Below are positions 1 through 11,203 of a stretch of 64,000 nucleotides of DNA, in pieces. The number at the start of each line of letters is the position of its first letter. Position 1 is the stretch's first letter. Made by a program: the position numbers and the translations under genes. Under the pieces are notes generated by a model. That model was given only the letters and a program-made list of their open reading frames with translations. It was not told the DNA's origin and did no database searches. The DNA is from Kribbella qitaiheensis. Lineage in GTDB: Bacteria > Actinomycetota > Actinomycetes > Propionibacteriales > Kribbellaceae. The stretch is from the NCBI RefSeq assembly GCF_014217565.1, contig NZ_CP043661.1, positions 2,046,001 to 2,110,000 on the forward strand, read 5' to 3'.

Positions 1-771
1 GACGTGGTCGAGTCCGAGGGCTACGGCCTGCTGCTGTTCACCTGTAACCGGGGTGAGGAATCCATGCAGCAGTTCGCCTCCCAGGTCTCGGCCCAGTCCT
101 TCGACGGCCTGCTGGTGATCGAGCCGGAAGGCACGCTCGCCTACATCGAACAGCTACACTCCCGCGGCTTGCCCGTCGTCCTGATCGACGACCGGGCCAA
201 GCAGCCCCTCTTCCCGTCCGTCGCCACCACCAACCGGGCCGGCGGTGAGTCCGCCGCCCAGCACCTGCTGGAACTCGGCCGCCGCCGGCCGCTGGTGATC
301 ACCGGCGTGGGCTGGTTCGGCTGCACTCAGGACCGCTTGGACGGTTTCCGCGACACCTATGCGGCGGCCGGTATCGAGCTCGACCCACGGCTCGTCTTCG
401 AAGGCGACTTCACCCATGACTGCGGGCGCGAAGCCGTCCAGCAGGCCCTCGACGCCGGGCTACGGTTCGACTCGATCTTCGCGCACAACGACCTGTCCGC
501 CGGCGGCGCCATCCAGGCCGTCCGGGAGACCGGCTGGAATGTGCCGAACGACGTGTCGGTGGTCGGTTTCGACGACATCCCCTATGCCCAGCACACCGAA
601 CCACCGCTGACCACGGTGCATCAGCCGATGCGCCAGATGGGGCAGACAGCGGCCCGGATGCTGATGGGCTACTTCGGCGGCCAGCCGCTGCCCGAGGAGC
701 CCAAGGTGCTGCCCACGACGCTGATCGTCCGCAGCTCGACCGCTCCCGTCACCGCCCGTCAGCCGACGTAG
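1..771 (+). CDS. LacI-family transcriptional regulator (5' end outside window)
   Basis: This is the sugar-binding core of a LacI/GalR regulator; the N-terminal helix-turn-helix lies left of the window. The visible 256 residues follow the periplasmic-binding-like fold: [41 protein letters not shown], then [15 protein letters not shown] and the family hallmark [20 protein letters not shown] near the end. The frame is open to base 1. It is followed after a spacer containing a LacI-type operator by a sugar-importer and beta-glucosidase operon, so it most likely represses that operon and releases it on binding a beta-glucoside such as cellobiose. The inducer is inferred from the neighbours only. 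Confidence 0.9.
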   Translation, partial: DVVESEGYGLLLFTCNRGEESMQQFASQVSAQSFDGLLVIEPEGTLAYIEQLHSRGLPVVLIDDRAKQPLFPSVATTNRAGGESAAQHLLELGRRRPLVITGVGWFGCTQDRLDGFRDTYAAAGIELDPRLVFEGDFTHDCGREAVQQALDAGLRFDSIFAHNDLSAGGAIQAVRETGWNVPNDVSVVGFDDIPYAQHTEPPLTTVHQPMRQMGQTAARMLMGYFGGQPLPEEPKVLPTTLIVRSSTAPVTARQPT

Positions 772-863
772 GACCGAAGAACTCCGGCGGCGGGGTGGCT
801 GCCCCCGCCTCGCCGCCGGTGAAAGACACCGATACCGATCTGTTAGCGCCGCCGATATATCCA

Positions 864-877
864 TGAGAGCGCTTTCA
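864..877. promoter_or_regulatory. LacI-type operator upstream of the importer operon
   Basis: TGAGAGCGCTTTCA is a near-perfect palindrome around the central AGCGCT, matching the shape of CebR/CelR-type LacI operators. It lies just after an AT-rich GATATAT stretch at 853-859 that could be the -10 element, about 90 bases upstream of the binding-protein start, so a bound repressor would block initiation. Confidence 0.65.
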
Positions 878-966
878 CGGCACGATGCGAAGGCCCCCCA
901 GGCTCCACCCGACAGTCATCCGACCGTCAACCGCCAAAAACAGTTGGACGAACCACAGGAGGAACG

Positions 967-2646
967 ATGCGAGCTCGACGCTCAGTCGCGCTAGCCCTCA
1001 CGGGCGTGCTCGCGGCAGTCACACTGGCTGCCTGCAGTAACGGGGATGCGAAGAAGGACACCGCCGGCTCCAGCAGCGCGGTCACAGCCCTGAACGTGGG
1101 CATGCCGAACGGCCCGCAGACGGAGAACCACAACCCGTTCCTCGGATCCTCGTCGGGGGCCTCGCTGGGCTACCGCTGGATGATCTACGAGCCGCTGGTG
1201 ATGATCAACGCCATCAAGCCCGCCGAGAAGGGCAAGCCCTGGCTGGCCACGGAATGGGCCTGGTCGGAGAACTTCACCAAGCTCTCGCTCACCATCCGCG
1301 ACGGCGTCAAGTTCTCCGACGGCTCGCCGATGACCGCCGACGACGTGGCGTACTCGTTCCAGCTCCGCAAGGACAACGAGGGCCTGAACACCGACGCGAT
1401 CCCGTACGGGACCATCACGGCGACCGGTAACAAGGTCGACCTGACCTTCACCAAGTCGCAGTTCACCAACCAGAACAAGGTACTGACCGTCTTCGTGGTG
1501 CCGAAGGCGCAGTGGTCGACCTTCGCCGACCCGAGCAAGGACGTCGTCAAGAACCCGATCGGCACCGGCCCGTACAAGCTGAAGTCGTTCACCCCGCAGA
1601 CCACCACGCTGGAGGTCCGGGACTCGTACTGGCAGGACCTGCCGAAGATCAAGGAACTGCGGTACACGTCGTACAACGACAACAACGCGCAGACGACCGC
1701 GCTGGCCAACGGTTCGGCCGAGTGGAGCTTCGTCTTCGTCCCGAACTACAAGACCGTCTACGTCGACAAGGACCCGGACCACCACAAGCTCTGGTTCCCG
1801 GCGAACCTCGGCATCCACGGTCTGTGGATCAACACCACCAAGAAGCCCTTCGACAACCCGGCGCTGCGCCGCGCGATGGACAAGGTGATCAACCGCGACG
1901 ACATCTTCAACCAAGGTGAGGCCGGCTACTTCTACCCGAAGGTCGAGTCCGTCACCGGTATCCCGACCCCGGCCGGTGAGTCCTTCATCGCCCCGGAGTA
2001 CAAGGACAAGAAGCACGCGGTCGACGTCGACGGCGCCAAGGCCGAGCTCTCCACGGCCGGCTTCAAGCTCGAGGGCAACGTCCTGAAGGACCCGACCGGC
2101 AAGCCGGTCACGCTCACGCTGACCGACCCGGCCGGCTGGTCCGACTACGTCACCGACCTCGAGATCATCAAGGACAACCTGTCCCAGATCGGGATCAAGG
2201 CCACCATCGACAAGGCGAACCAGGACTCCTGGTTCAAGGCGATCGACGAGGGCAACTTCGACGCCGCGATGCACTGGACCAACGGCGGCGCGACGCCGTT
2301 CGACATCTACCAGAACATCATGGACGGCAAGATCCTCAAGCCGGTCGGCAAGGGTGGCGTGAGCGGCAACTACGGCCGGTTCAACAGCCCGGAGGCCACC
2401 AAGGCGCTGGACGAGTACGCCAACGCCAAGGACGAGACGGCCCGCACCGCGGCGCTGAACACGCTGCAGAAGATCATGGTCGAGCAGATGCCGGTCATCC
2501 CGACGTCGGCGTCCAACGTCGGCGGCATGTACAGCACGAAGCACTGGGTCGGCTGGCCGGACGAGCAGAACCAGTACGCGCCGGCTCAGCCGACGCAGCA
2601 GAACGCACTCCAGATCATCCTGAACCTGAAGCCCGCGGGCGCCTAA
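967..2646 (+). CDS. ABC transporter family-5 solute-binding lipoprotein
   Basis: A 559-aa extracellular lipoprotein of the SBP_bac_5 (Dpp/Opp/cellooligosaccharide) family. It starts with basic residues and a hydrophobic stretch ending in the lipobox LAAC (Cys23), followed by a Ser/Gly linker and the family sequence ([53 protein letters not shown]). The start is supported by CAGGAGGAACG just upstream. Family 5 members bind peptides, nickel or oligosaccharides; the LacI operator in front and the GH1 beta-glucosidase at the operon end argue for beta-linked oligosaccharides, as in cellobiose-binding proteins of Thermotoga. It is the first gene of a six-gene operon. Confidence 0.9.
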   Translation: MRARRSVALALTGVLAAVTLAACSNGDAKKDTAGSSSAVTALNVGMPNGPQTENHNPFLGSSSGASLGYRWMIYEPLVMINAIKPAEKGKPWLATEWAWSENFTKLSLTIRDGVKFSDGSPMTADDVAYSFQLRKDNEGLNTDAIPYGTITATGNKVDLTFTKSQFTNQNKVLTVFVVPKAQWSTFADPSKDVVKNPIGTGPYKLKSFTPQTTTLEVRDSYWQDLPKIKELRYTSYNDNNAQTTALANGSAEWSFVFVPNYKTVYVDKDPDHHKLWFPANLGIHGLWINTTKKPFDNPALRRAMDKVINRDDIFNQGEAGYFYPKVESVTGIPTPAGESFIAPEYKDKKHAVDVDGAKAELSTAGFKLEGNVLKDPTGKPVTLTLTDPAGWSDYVTDLEIIKDNLSQIGIKATIDKANQDSWFKAIDEGNFDAAMHWTNGGATPFDIYQNIMDGKILKPVGKGGVSGNYGRFNSPEATKALDEYANAKDETARTAALNTLQKIMVEQMPVIPTSASNVGGMYSTKHWVGWPDEQNQYAPAQPTQQNALQIILNLKPAGA

Positions 2647-2743
2647 GGAAACCGTCGCGGCCGGGATCCCACCACCTGGGGGTCCCGGCCGCGGTGCCGC
2701 GATCCAGTGTTCTCAGGACACGAGCTAGGAGTTCGACTAAGTC

Positions 2744-3829
2744 ATGACGGCGACCGAGACAGAACCGGTGACCACGGACGACGTGGTCCTCGAGGCCGAG
2801 GGCCTCACCAAACATTTCCCCGTACGCCGGGGCGTGCGCACCCTGTTCACCCGGGAGCGCAGAGCGGTCCACGCGGTGGACGACCTGAGGCTGACGCTTC
2901 GCCGGGGCCGGGTCACCGCCCTCGTCGGCGAATCCGGCTCGGGCAAGTCCACGGTGGCACGCCTGCTCGCACAGCTGTATCCGCGCACCTCGGGCGACAT
3001 CCGGCTGCACGGCAAGACGGTGACGGTGCACGGCGGCCGGAAGTTCCGCGCGTACTGCCGCCAGGTGCAGATGATCTTCCAGGACCCGTTCGCCTCCCTG
3101 AACCCGGTCCACACCGTGCGGTACCACCTGACCCGGGCGCTGAAGATCCACGGCCGCGCGGGCAAGACGTCCGCCGAGCTCGAGGACAACCTGAACCAGT
3201 TGCTGCTCAGGGTCCAGCTCACCCCGCCCGAGCGCTACCTGGACAAGTTCCCGCACGAACTGTCCGGCGGTCAGCGCCAGCGGGTCTCGATCGCCCGCGC
3301 GCTCGGCGCCGACCCCGAGGTCCTGCTCGCCGACGAGCCGGTCTCGATGCTCGACGTGTCGATCCGCCTCGGCGTACTGAACCTGCTCCGGGACCTGAAG
3401 GAACGGCTGAACCTGGCCATTCTCTACATCACCCACGACATCGCGTCCGCGCGCTACTTCGCCGACGAGACGATGGTGATGTACGCCGGCCGGCTGGTCG
3501 AGGGCGGCGACTCCGAGACCGTCACCCAGCACCCCGCGCATCCCTACACCCGGCTGCTGATCGAGAGCGCGCCCGACCCGGACCGGCTCGACCGGGTCGG
3601 TGATCTCAAGGACGCGCCGGAGGACGAGGCGGGTGGCGAACCACCGAGCCTGATCGTTCCGCCGAGCGGCTGCCGGTTCCACCCGCGCTGCATCCACGCG
3701 ATGCCGAAGTGTTCCACCGAACTGCCGCCCCGGTTCGAACTGTCCCCCAGGTCCGAATTGGCGGTCATCGCCGGTAAATCCGACCACTGGGCAGCCTGCT
3801 GGCTCTACGAGGAAGGGGCCGCGAAGTGA
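2744..3829 (+). CDS. Dpp/Opp-type ABC transporter ATPase (DppF-like)
   Basis: A 361-aa ATP-hydrolysing subunit of a Dpp/Opp-like importer. Walker A is GESGSGKST (about 62-70), the signature LSGGQRQR (173-180), and Walker [10 protein letters not shown] (194-201), with His in the switch ILYITHDIA. The C-terminus carries the oligopeptide-ATPase extension with the cysteine pattern [15 protein letters not shown] plus a further Cys near the end, a pattern of Dpp/Opp ATPases. Start ATG at 2744 has an AGGAG upstream. Its stop overlaps the GTG start of the next permease gene by 4 nt. It pairs with the second ATPase at 5855 to form the heterodimeric motor. Confidence 0.92.
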   Translation: MTATETEPVTTDDVVLEAEGLTKHFPVRRGVRTLFTRERRAVHAVDDLRLTLRRGRVTALVGESGSGKSTVARLLAQLYPRTSGDIRLHGKTVTVHGGRKFRAYCRQVQMIFQDPFASLNPVHTVRYHLTRALKIHGRAGKTSAELEDNLNQLLLRVQLTPPERYLDKFPHELSGGQRQRVSIARALGADPEVLLADEPVSMLDVSIRLGVLNLLRDLKERLNLAILYITHDIASARYFADETMVMYAGRLVEGGDSETVTQHPAHPYTRLLIESAPDPDRLDRVGDLKDAPEDEAGGEPPSLIVPPSGCRFHPRCIHAMPKCSTELPPRFELSPRSELAVIAGKSDHWAACWLYEEGAAK

Positions 3830-4806
3830 AGTACCTGCTGCAGCGGATCGCGTTCTACCTGTTCACCGCGTGGGCCGCGATCACCATCAACTTCTTCATC
3901 CCGCGGCTGATCCCCGGCGACCCGGTCAGCTCGCTGATCAACAAGTACCAGGGCCAGATCAGCACCGAGGCGATCCAGTCGCTGTACGTGCTGTTCGGGC
4001 TCGACAAGAACGCCGGCATGTGGAGCCAGTACGTCGACTACTGGCAGCAGATCTTCCGCGGCGACCTGGGCATCTCGTTCAACTTCTTCCCCACCCCGGT
4101 CTCGGAGATCCTCGCCCAGTCACTGCCGTGGACGATCGCACTGGTCGGCGTCACCACCATCGTCAGCTTCGCGCTCGGTACCGGCCTGGGCGTCATCGCC
4201 GGCTGGCGGCGCGGTTCCTGGATGGACGGTCTGTTGCCGGTGACAACGTTCATCTCGTCGATCCCGTACTTCTGGCTCGGCCTGCTGGCGATCACCGTGC
4301 TGGCCGGCGCCGACAGCTTCTTCCCGTCGTCCGGTGGCTACGAGCCCGGCCTGGTGCCGTCCTGGGACGGCGAGTTCATCGGCAGCGCGATCCGGCACAG
4401 CCTGCTGCCGGCCTTCACGATCCTGATCTCCTCGGTCAGTGGCTGGATCCTCAGCATGCGCAACATGATGGTCACGGTCGCGTCCGAGGACTACATCACG
4501 GTCGCGCACGCCAAGGGTCTGCCGGAACGCCGGGTGATGGTCAGCTACGCGGCCCGCAACGCCCTGTTGCCGAACGTCTCCGGCTTCGCGCTGTCCCTCG
4601 GCTTCATCGTCGGTGGCACCCTGCTGGTCGAGATCGTCTTCTCCTATCCGGGGATCGGCTACAACCTGTTCCAGGCCGTCGGAGCCAAGGACTATCCGCT
4701 GATGCAGGGCGTCTTCCTGGTCATCACACTGTCGGTCCTGGTGGCCAACCTGCTGGCCGACATCGCGTACCTGCTCCTCGACCCGCGCACCCGCAAGGAG
4801 GGCTGA
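3826..4806 (+). CDS. ABC transporter permease (DppB-like)
   Basis: A 326-aa inner-membrane permease of the DppB/OppB family. It opens with a membrane helix ([28 protein letters not shown]) containing the family's N-terminal [10 protein letters not shown] motif, then a periplasmic loop and five more helices. The EAA loop that docks on the ATPases is visible as [26 protein letters not shown]. The GTG start overlaps the preceding ATPase stop (GTGA). It ends two bases before the next permease start, so translation of the set is coupled. It forms the channel with the DppC-like partner. Confidence 0.92.
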   Translation: MKYLLQRIAFYLFTAWAAITINFFIPRLIPGDPVSSLINKYQGQISTEAIQSLYVLFGLDKNAGMWSQYVDYWQQIFRGDLGISFNFFPTPVSEILAQSLPWTIALVGVTTIVSFALGTGLGVIAGWRRGSWMDGLLPVTTFISSIPYFWLGLLAITVLAGADSFFPSSGGYEPGLVPSWDGEFIGSAIRHSLLPAFTILISSVSGWILSMRNMMVTVASEDYITVAHAKGLPERRVMVSYAARNALLPNVSGFALSLGFIVGGTLLVEIVFSYPGIGYNLFQAVGAKDYPLMQGVFLVITLSVLVANLLADIAYLLLDPRTRKEG

Positions 4807-4808
4807 CG

Positions 4809-5854
4809 ATGTCCGCACCAGCCAGCACCATCACCGCGGTCACCCCGGAAGGTCCGGCCGGGGCCGTCGCACCCGCCAAGCGCCGCCGGCTGCGGTTCGT
4901 CGCGAACTCGAAGGCGGCCACCGGCCTGATCCTTCTCGCGTTCTACAGCCTGATCGCGATCATCGGGCCGTGGATCGCGCCGTTCGACCCGTCCGCCCGC
5001 AGCAGCGACCTGCTGCAGGGGCCGTCGGGCAAGCACTGGTTCGGCACCACCCATCTCGGCCAGGACATCTTCAGCCAGATCCTGGTCGGCACCCGCGGCG
5101 TGATGTTCGTCGGCCTGCTGGCCGGCGTCATCGCCACCGCCCTGTCGGTCCTGATCGGGGTCACCTCCGGCTTCCTCGGCGGTGCCTCCGACGAGGCGCT
5201 GTCCGCGCTGTCCAACGTGTTCCTGGTGATCCCGGCGCTGCCGCTGATCATCATCGTCGCCTCCACCATCCCCAGCGCCGGCGACCTGATGGTTGCCCTC
5301 GTCATCGGGTTGACGTCGTGGGCATGGGGAGCCCGCGTACTCCGGGCGCAGACGCTGTCGTTGCGCAGGCGCGACTATGTCGAGGCCGCCCGGGCCACCG
5401 GTGAGAGCACCTGGCGGATCATCACCGTGGAGATCCTGCCGAACCTGACCGCGATCATCGCCTCCGGCTTCGTCGGCACCGTCATCTTCGCCATCATGTC
5501 CGAGATCACCCTGGCCTTCATCGGCATCTCGACCATCTCCGAATGGAACTGGGGAACGATCCTGTTCTGGGCCCAGAGTCAGCAGGCCCTGGCCTCCGGC
5601 GCCTGGTGGTGGTTCGTCCCGGCCGGTCTGGCGATCGCGATCCTCGGCACCGCGCTGTCGCTGGTCAACTTCGGCATCGACGAGTTCGTCAGCCCGCGGC
5701 TGCGCAGCGCCGGCCGTACCAAGGTGAAGACCACGGACGGCCACACCGTCCGGATGCGGGTCGGGTTCACCCCGGTCCTGTCCCAGAACGGCGCGAAGGA
5801 ACCGGTCACCCCGGTCCTGCGCAAGACCGCCGACAATGCGAAGGGCGTCGCGTG

Positions 5855-5855
<1 letters not shown>
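4809..5855 (+). CDS. ABC transporter permease (DppC-like)
   Basis: A 348-aa inner-membrane permease of the DppC/OppC family. After a cytoplasmic N-terminus rich in Ala/Pro there is a first helix (ATGLILLAFYSLIAIIGPW), the conserved HWFGTTHLGQDIFSQILVGTR segment, and a further set of helices with the EAA loop VEAARATGESTWRIITVEILPNL. The reading frame is open upstream inside dppB, but ATG at 4809, two bases after the dppB stop, gives the normal family length. The C-terminus carries about 45 extra hydrophilic residues after the last helix. Its stop overlaps the next ATPase start (TGATG). Confidence 0.92.
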
Positions 5856-6874
<1,019 letters not shown>

Positions 6875-6910
6875 CCAACCCTCACAACGATCTTCCCCGA
6901 AGGGAGCCAG

Positions 6911-6940
6911 TACGGCGTTCGCCCACCGGCGGGCGCCGTA
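6911..6940. repeat. Inverted repeat (hairpin) before the GH1 gene
   Basis: TACGGCG at 6911-6917 pairs with CGCCGTA at 6934-6940, and an inner CGCCC pairs with GGGCG, giving a strong stem. It sits in the transcript between the DppD-like ATPase and the glucosidase. It has no U-tract, so an mRNA-stabilising or attenuating hairpin is more likely than a terminator. Confidence 0.45.
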
Positions 6941-6949
6941 CGCACGACT

Positions 6950-8374
6950 ATGAACCCAACCGCTGATCCCACCACCTCGGTGTTCACCGCGCCGGCTGCC
7001 GAGCGAGAGCTGATCGCGAGTCTTCCGTCGGACTTCCGTTGGGGCGTCGCCACCTCGGCGTACCAGATCGAGGGCGCGATCGACATGGACGGCCGGACCC
7101 CTTCGATCTGGGACACCTTCTGCCGCGTCCCCGGGGCGATCGACAACGGCGACACCGGTGACATCGCCTGTGAGCACTACACCCGGATGCCGGCCGACGT
7201 CGGCCTGATCAAGGAACTCGGGCTGGACACGTACCGGTTCTCTGTGTCCTGGTCGCGGGTCCAGCCGCACGGTGCGGGTCCGGTGAACCCGGCCGGGATC
7301 GGCTTCTACGACCGGCTAGTCGACGAACTCCTTGCCCAGGGCATCGACCCGTGGGTGACGCTCTACCACTGGGACCTGCCGCAGGAGCTCGAGGACGCGG
7401 GCGGCTGGCCGGAGCGCGATACGGCGTACAAGTTCGCGGACTATTCGATGCTGGTGTTCGACGCGCTCAGTGACCGGGTGAACACCTGGACGACGCTGAA
7501 CGAGCCGTGGTGCTCGGCGATGCTCGGCTACGCGTACGGGCTGCATGCCCCGGGACGCAAGGAGTACCCGAAATCGATCGCGGCGATCCATCATCTGCTG
7601 CTCGGTCATGGTCTCGCTACCGAGCGGATGCGCGAGGCCGCGACCCGGCCGATCGACATCGGCATCACGCTGAACGCTGCCACGGCGTACCCGGCCAGTG
7701 ACGCCGAACCCGACCTCGAGGCCGCTCGGCGTGCTGACGGGATGGGCGCGCGGATCTACCTCGATCCGCTGGCGAACGGGCACTACCCGGCCGATGTGAT
7801 CGCGGACCTGGCTCGGGAGGGAATCGAGATCCCGGTCAAGGACGGCGACCTCGCGACGATCTCGGCGCCGATCGACGTCCTCGGGATCAACTATTACTTC
7901 AGCCAGAAGTTCACCGGGTACGACGAGGACGGCCGCACGGTCGGCGACGACGGGCTACCGATCAGCCGCACCCTGCCGATGAACCGGCCGCGGACCGCGA
8001 TGGACTGGGAGATCGTGCCCGAGGGCTTCACCGACCTCCTGGTCCGGATCAGCCGCGACTACCCCGGCCTGCCGATGGTCATCACGGAGAACGGCGCTGC
8101 CTTCGACGACGTGGCTGATGACAACGGCTACGTCGCCGATGAGGGCCGTACGGCGTACTTCGCGACGCACCTCGCCGCGGTGGCCTCGGCCATCCAGCAA
8201 GGCGCCGACATCCGCGGCTACCTGGCCTGGTCGCTACTGGACAACTTCGAATGGGCCTACGGCTACGACAAGCGCTTCGGCATCGTCCGAGTCGACTACA
8301 ACACCCAAGCCCGTACCCCGAAGCAAAGCGCCCTGTACTTACGCGAAGTAGCCCACCAACACCGCACCCGCTAA
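6950..8374 (+). CDS. GH1 beta-glucosidase
   Basis: A 474-aa cytosolic glycoside hydrolase family 1 enzyme that removes terminal beta-linked glucose from imported beta-glucosides. The N-terminal GH1 signature FRWGVATSAYQIEGA is at 29-43, the acid/base Glu185 lies in TLNEPW, and the nucleophile Glu380 in ITENG. WSLLDNFEWAYGYDKRFGIV near the end is the aglycone and sugar-binding signature. There is no signal peptide, so the substrate must be imported, fitting the upstream ABC genes. The ATG at 6950 lacks a clear ribosome-binding site; a start up to about 20 codons downstream would still keep the whole fold. Confidence 0.93.
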   Translation: MNPTADPTTSVFTAPAAERELIASLPSDFRWGVATSAYQIEGAIDMDGRTPSIWDTFCRVPGAIDNGDTGDIACEHYTRMPADVGLIKELGLDTYRFSVSWSRVQPHGAGPVNPAGIGFYDRLVDELLAQGIDPWVTLYHWDLPQELEDAGGWPERDTAYKFADYSMLVFDALSDRVNTWTTLNEPWCSAMLGYAYGLHAPGRKEYPKSIAAIHHLLLGHGLATERMREAATRPIDIGITLNAATAYPASDAEPDLEAARRADGMGARIYLDPLANGHYPADVIADLAREGIEIPVKDGDLATISAPIDVLGINYYFSQKFTGYDEDGRTVGDDGLPISRTLPMNRPRTAMDWEIVPEGFTDLLVRISRDYPGLPMVITENGAAFDDVADDNGYVADEGRTAYFATHLAAVASAIQQGADIRGYLAWSLLDNFEWAYGYDKRFGIVRVDYNTQARTPKQSALYLREVAHQHRTR

Positions 8375-8440
8375 CTCACGAACGACGCCCCACGCGGCCC
8401 CTACGTCGCAGCTCCCACCCACCAGGGTTCGCGCGCTCTC

Positions 8441-8599
8441 TTACGCCGCCGGGCGTTCCCAGCGGCAGTTGGTGTTCGGGGTGTCGCGGGTGGGGGCTGG
8501 GGGCAGGTCGCAGGGGCCGAAGCGGTGGGCATGCTTCGGGCGGGGGTTGTGCTCGATGTGACGGACCCAGAGGGGTTTCGTCTTGTCTGTGCGGGACAT
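8441..8599 (-). CDS. Small conserved actinobacterial protein, unknown function
   Basis: A 52-aa protein beginning MSRTDKTKPLWVRHIEHNP. The start at 8599 is chosen because GAGAGGAA lies five bases upstream; the frame extends further upstream only as low-complexity sequence. It is basic, rich in Arg, Pro and His, has two Cys (FGPCDLP and TNCRW) and resembles a family of very short proteins of the MSRTDK type known from actinobacteria and their phages. No function is known to me. It is transcribed towards the GH1 gene. Confidence 0.6.
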   Translation of the reverse strand: MSRTDKTKPLWVRHIEHNPRPKHAHRFGPCDLPPAPTRDTPNTNCRWERPAA

Positions 8600-8720
8600 T
8601 TGTTCCTCTCGGAACCGCCGCCCTGCCGCCCGGAGTCTCCGGGGCTGGGCGGCTAGGTTCGCAGCATCATGGCGTCTCCTCTCGTTGAGATCAGCCTTGC
8701 AGGGTATTGGCGGAGCTTGA

Positions 8721-10176
8721 TCAGGCCAAGTAGGTATTGACCTCGGCGACGATCTCCGGGACCCGCGCGTCGTAGACGCCATGCGCCCGGCGGTCGACTA
8801 CGCGAAGCGTCGAGCGAGGGAGTTTGCGGTGCAGCGCCTCGGCCCATCGCAACGGGATGCTGTCGCGCGCGGCCTGGACGATGAGCATCGGAGTGTTGTT
8901 GCCGATGGCAAGCTCCGGTTCAGCGGTGTGGTCGGTCCAATACGCACAAGGCAGGATCGTGACGGCGAAGAGCGGTTGGGTAGCGCGATCCCGGACAGCG
9001 TCACGCCAGTACTGCGAAGGGCCGGCGGGCCAGCCGCGATCGTTGCAAGTGAAGGCGAACGACGCCGCCGCAAAGTGCTCGATCAAAGGCGAAGGCACGT
9101 AGTACAGCGAAAGGAAGCCAAGGAGCTCCGCCGAAGGATGCACCGCCTTACCCGCAGCCGCGTCAACCAGCGTGCGCACGTTGCGAGCCATCAGATCCCG
9201 GTCGCTCTCATCCCCCAGCGCCGACGAAAGCACCCAAGGCAACGCGGAGCCGTCGATGCGATAGTCCCCAACCCGGATCGTCTTTGGAACGCAACCGGGT
9301 GACCACAGCGCGCACCTGCAGCCCGGTACGACCCAGGTGGTACTGCGAGTCGCGCCAGGCGGCCCAAGCGGCCCACTCGTCGAACGCGGCCTCGGCCCCC
9401 TCCCCCGTCGCGAGATGGTGATACTCCGAGCCCTCCACATCCGTCACGCTGTCGATCACGAGCCGATCAACCCGTACGCCGAACAGCTGGCTGTAGACGA
9501 CTCCGAGATCGGCGCCCCACGACACCCCGTAGTACGAAAGCCGTTGCTCATCGAGCGCCACCCGGATCGCGTCCATGTCCCTCGCGACCTGGCCGATGCT
9601 CGCATACCGCAGTACGCCGGGATTGCGCGTCCGGCAGTCGGCCGCGAACCGCGCGCCCAGACGGGCAGCCGCACCAAAAGCCACGCGCGTCACAGGCGAT
9701 CGGAAGAGATCGGAGAGGCGCACCGGCCCACAGTCGACCGGAGCACTTCGCCCCATGAACCGCGGGTCGAAACCGATCAGGTCGTACTGCGAGGCGACGT
9801 CGCCCAGCAGCGGCCGGAGTTCGAGCGGATAGGCGATGCCGGGTCCACCCGGACCGCCCGGATTGGACAGCAGGATCCCCCGCCGCTTCGCCGGATCGGC
9901 CTTGATCCGCGAGATCGCGATCTCCACCGTCCGCCCGTCCGGACGCAGGTGGTCCAGCGGGACACGGACCGTAGTACAGGTGGCTCCCGCTTCGTCGAGA
10001 GCCTTGCCTTGCTCATCATCGGTACCGGCCTGGCACGCCCGCCAGGTGAGGTCGCGGACAAGCGGAGCGCTGGAGGCAGAACCAGCTTCCGGGCGAGCCG
10101 CGGCGTACGTAGTTCCGGAAATGGTTGCTGAGGCCAACAGTGCAAGGAGAAGGGTGCCCAAGGTCAGTCGTCGCAT
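8721..10176 (-). pseudogene. Secreted alpha/beta hydrolase (tripeptidyl-aminopeptidase-like), frameshifted
   Basis: Two frames together make one secreted hydrolase of about 485 aa. The first (10176 down to about 9280) has a signal peptide (MRRLTLGTLLLALLASATISG), SNPGGPGGPG oxyanion region, DLIGFDPRFMGRSAPVDC, and the nucleophile serine in YYGVSWGADLG. The second frame continues from about 9285 with ETC-like cap sequence, the peptidase C-terminal region (NTPMLIVQAARDSIPLRWAEALHRKL) and the catalytic His in DRRAHGVY. The shift falls near 9283, where one extra T in CGTTCCAAAG would restore the frame. The family includes Streptomyces SlpD/E and tripeptidyl aminopeptidases. It is either a recent pseudogene or a sequencing error. 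Confidence 0.75.
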
Positions 10177-10277
10177 GGTTCGAACGTAGGCTGATGGCGG
10201 CTATGGATCCCGGGCTCCTGGACCCGGTTCTGGGGTAGCTTTCACGCTACCGAACACAACACGAGGGGGACTCGACC

Positions 10278-11072
10278 ATGGGTGAGTACGTGCAGCTGGG
10301 CGCTGTGAAGACCTGGTACGACGAGCAAGGGGAAGGCGAGCCGCTCGTCCTCATGCACGGTGGACTGGTGGACGCACGGTTCTTCGCTGCGAACGCCCCG
10401 GCGCTCGCAGAGAAGTTCCACGTTTACACACCGGAGCGGCGCGGTCACGGACACACACCGGACGTCGAGGGGCCGATCAACTACCAGTTGATGGCCGATG
10501 ACACGATCGCGTTCCTGGAGACCGTGGTGGGTCAGCCGGCCGACCTGGTCGGGCACAGTGACGGCGCGTTCACGGCGATGCTGGTCGCGATGCAGCGGCC
10601 CGAGCTGGTGAAGCGGCTGGTGCTGATCAGCGGCGGCTTCAACAAGTCCGGTCAGGCCGGACCGGAGATGGAGTGGGACGTCGACCAGATCGCCCAGTTC
10701 CTCGGCCCGGCGTACGGCGAGGTCTCCCCCGACGGTGAGGAGCACTTCAAGGTGGTCGCCACCAAGATCGGCGAGATGGCCGCGAAGGAGCCGAACCTCG
10801 AGGCGTCCCAGCTCGCCGCCGTCACCGCGCGGACACTGGTGATGTTCTCCGACGACGACCTGGTGACACTGAGGCACTCGGTGCAGATGTACGACGCGAT
10901 CCCGACCGCCGAGTTCGCCGTCGTACCGGGAACTTCGCACTTCCTCACCCAGGAAAAGCCCGACCTGGTGAACCGGATCGTCCTCGACTTCCTCACCAAG
11001 GACCCCGTCCCCACCATCGCCGGCATCCGCCGCCAATCCCAGTTCGACCTCCCGCCGGCAACGGACGACTGA
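10278..11072 (+). CDS. Alpha/beta hydrolase
   Basis: A 264-aa cytosolic alpha/beta-fold hydrolase. The oxyanion motif is MHGGLVD (26-32), the nucleophile Ser94 is in GHSDGAF, and the catalytic His is in PGTSHFLTQEKP; the Asp is likely in MFSDDDLV. Preceded by CGAGGGGG about ten bases upstream of ATG 10278. The fold covers esterases, lipases and C-C bond hydrolases, and nothing nearby fixes the substrate. It is divergent from the frameshifted hydrolase, with about 100 bases between starts. Confidence 0.85.
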   Translation: MGEYVQLGAVKTWYDEQGEGEPLVLMHGGLVDARFFAANAPALAEKFHVYTPERRGHGHTPDVEGPINYQLMADDTIAFLETVVGQPADLVGHSDGAFTAMLVAMQRPELVKRLVLISGGFNKSGQAGPEMEWDVDQIAQFLGPAYGEVSPDGEEHFKVVATKIGEMAAKEPNLEASQLAAVTARTLVMFSDDDLVTLRHSVQMYDAIPTAEFAVVPGTSHFLTQEKPDLVNRIVLDFLTKDPVPTIAGIRRQSQFDLPPATDD

Positions 11073-11162
11073 GGCTTCGCCTGCCTCGTTTTCAAGTACC
11101 CCGGCAACTGGGTCGAGTTCGCCTGCGCCTGGACTGGCGACGACGACAACCCCGGCACCTGA
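11073..11162 (+). other. Possible gene remnant after the hydrolase
   Basis: Directly after the hydrolase stop a short open stretch reads GFACLVFKYPGNWVEFACAW and ends TGDDDNPGT-stop. It has the look of a protein C-terminus but has no start of its own. It may be a leftover of a deleted gene. The rest of the gap to 11204 shows nothing. Confidence 0.25.
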
Positions 11163-11203
11163 GTTCGTGCCGGAGTCGGGTGAGCGCGGTCAGGGATCCG
11201 TGG

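Noticed and set aside
991..2544. Long minus-strand open frame of 517 codons
   Set aside because: It is an antisense shadow of the binding-protein gene, rich in Val/Leu/Arg/Gly and without motifs; the plus-strand gene is clear.
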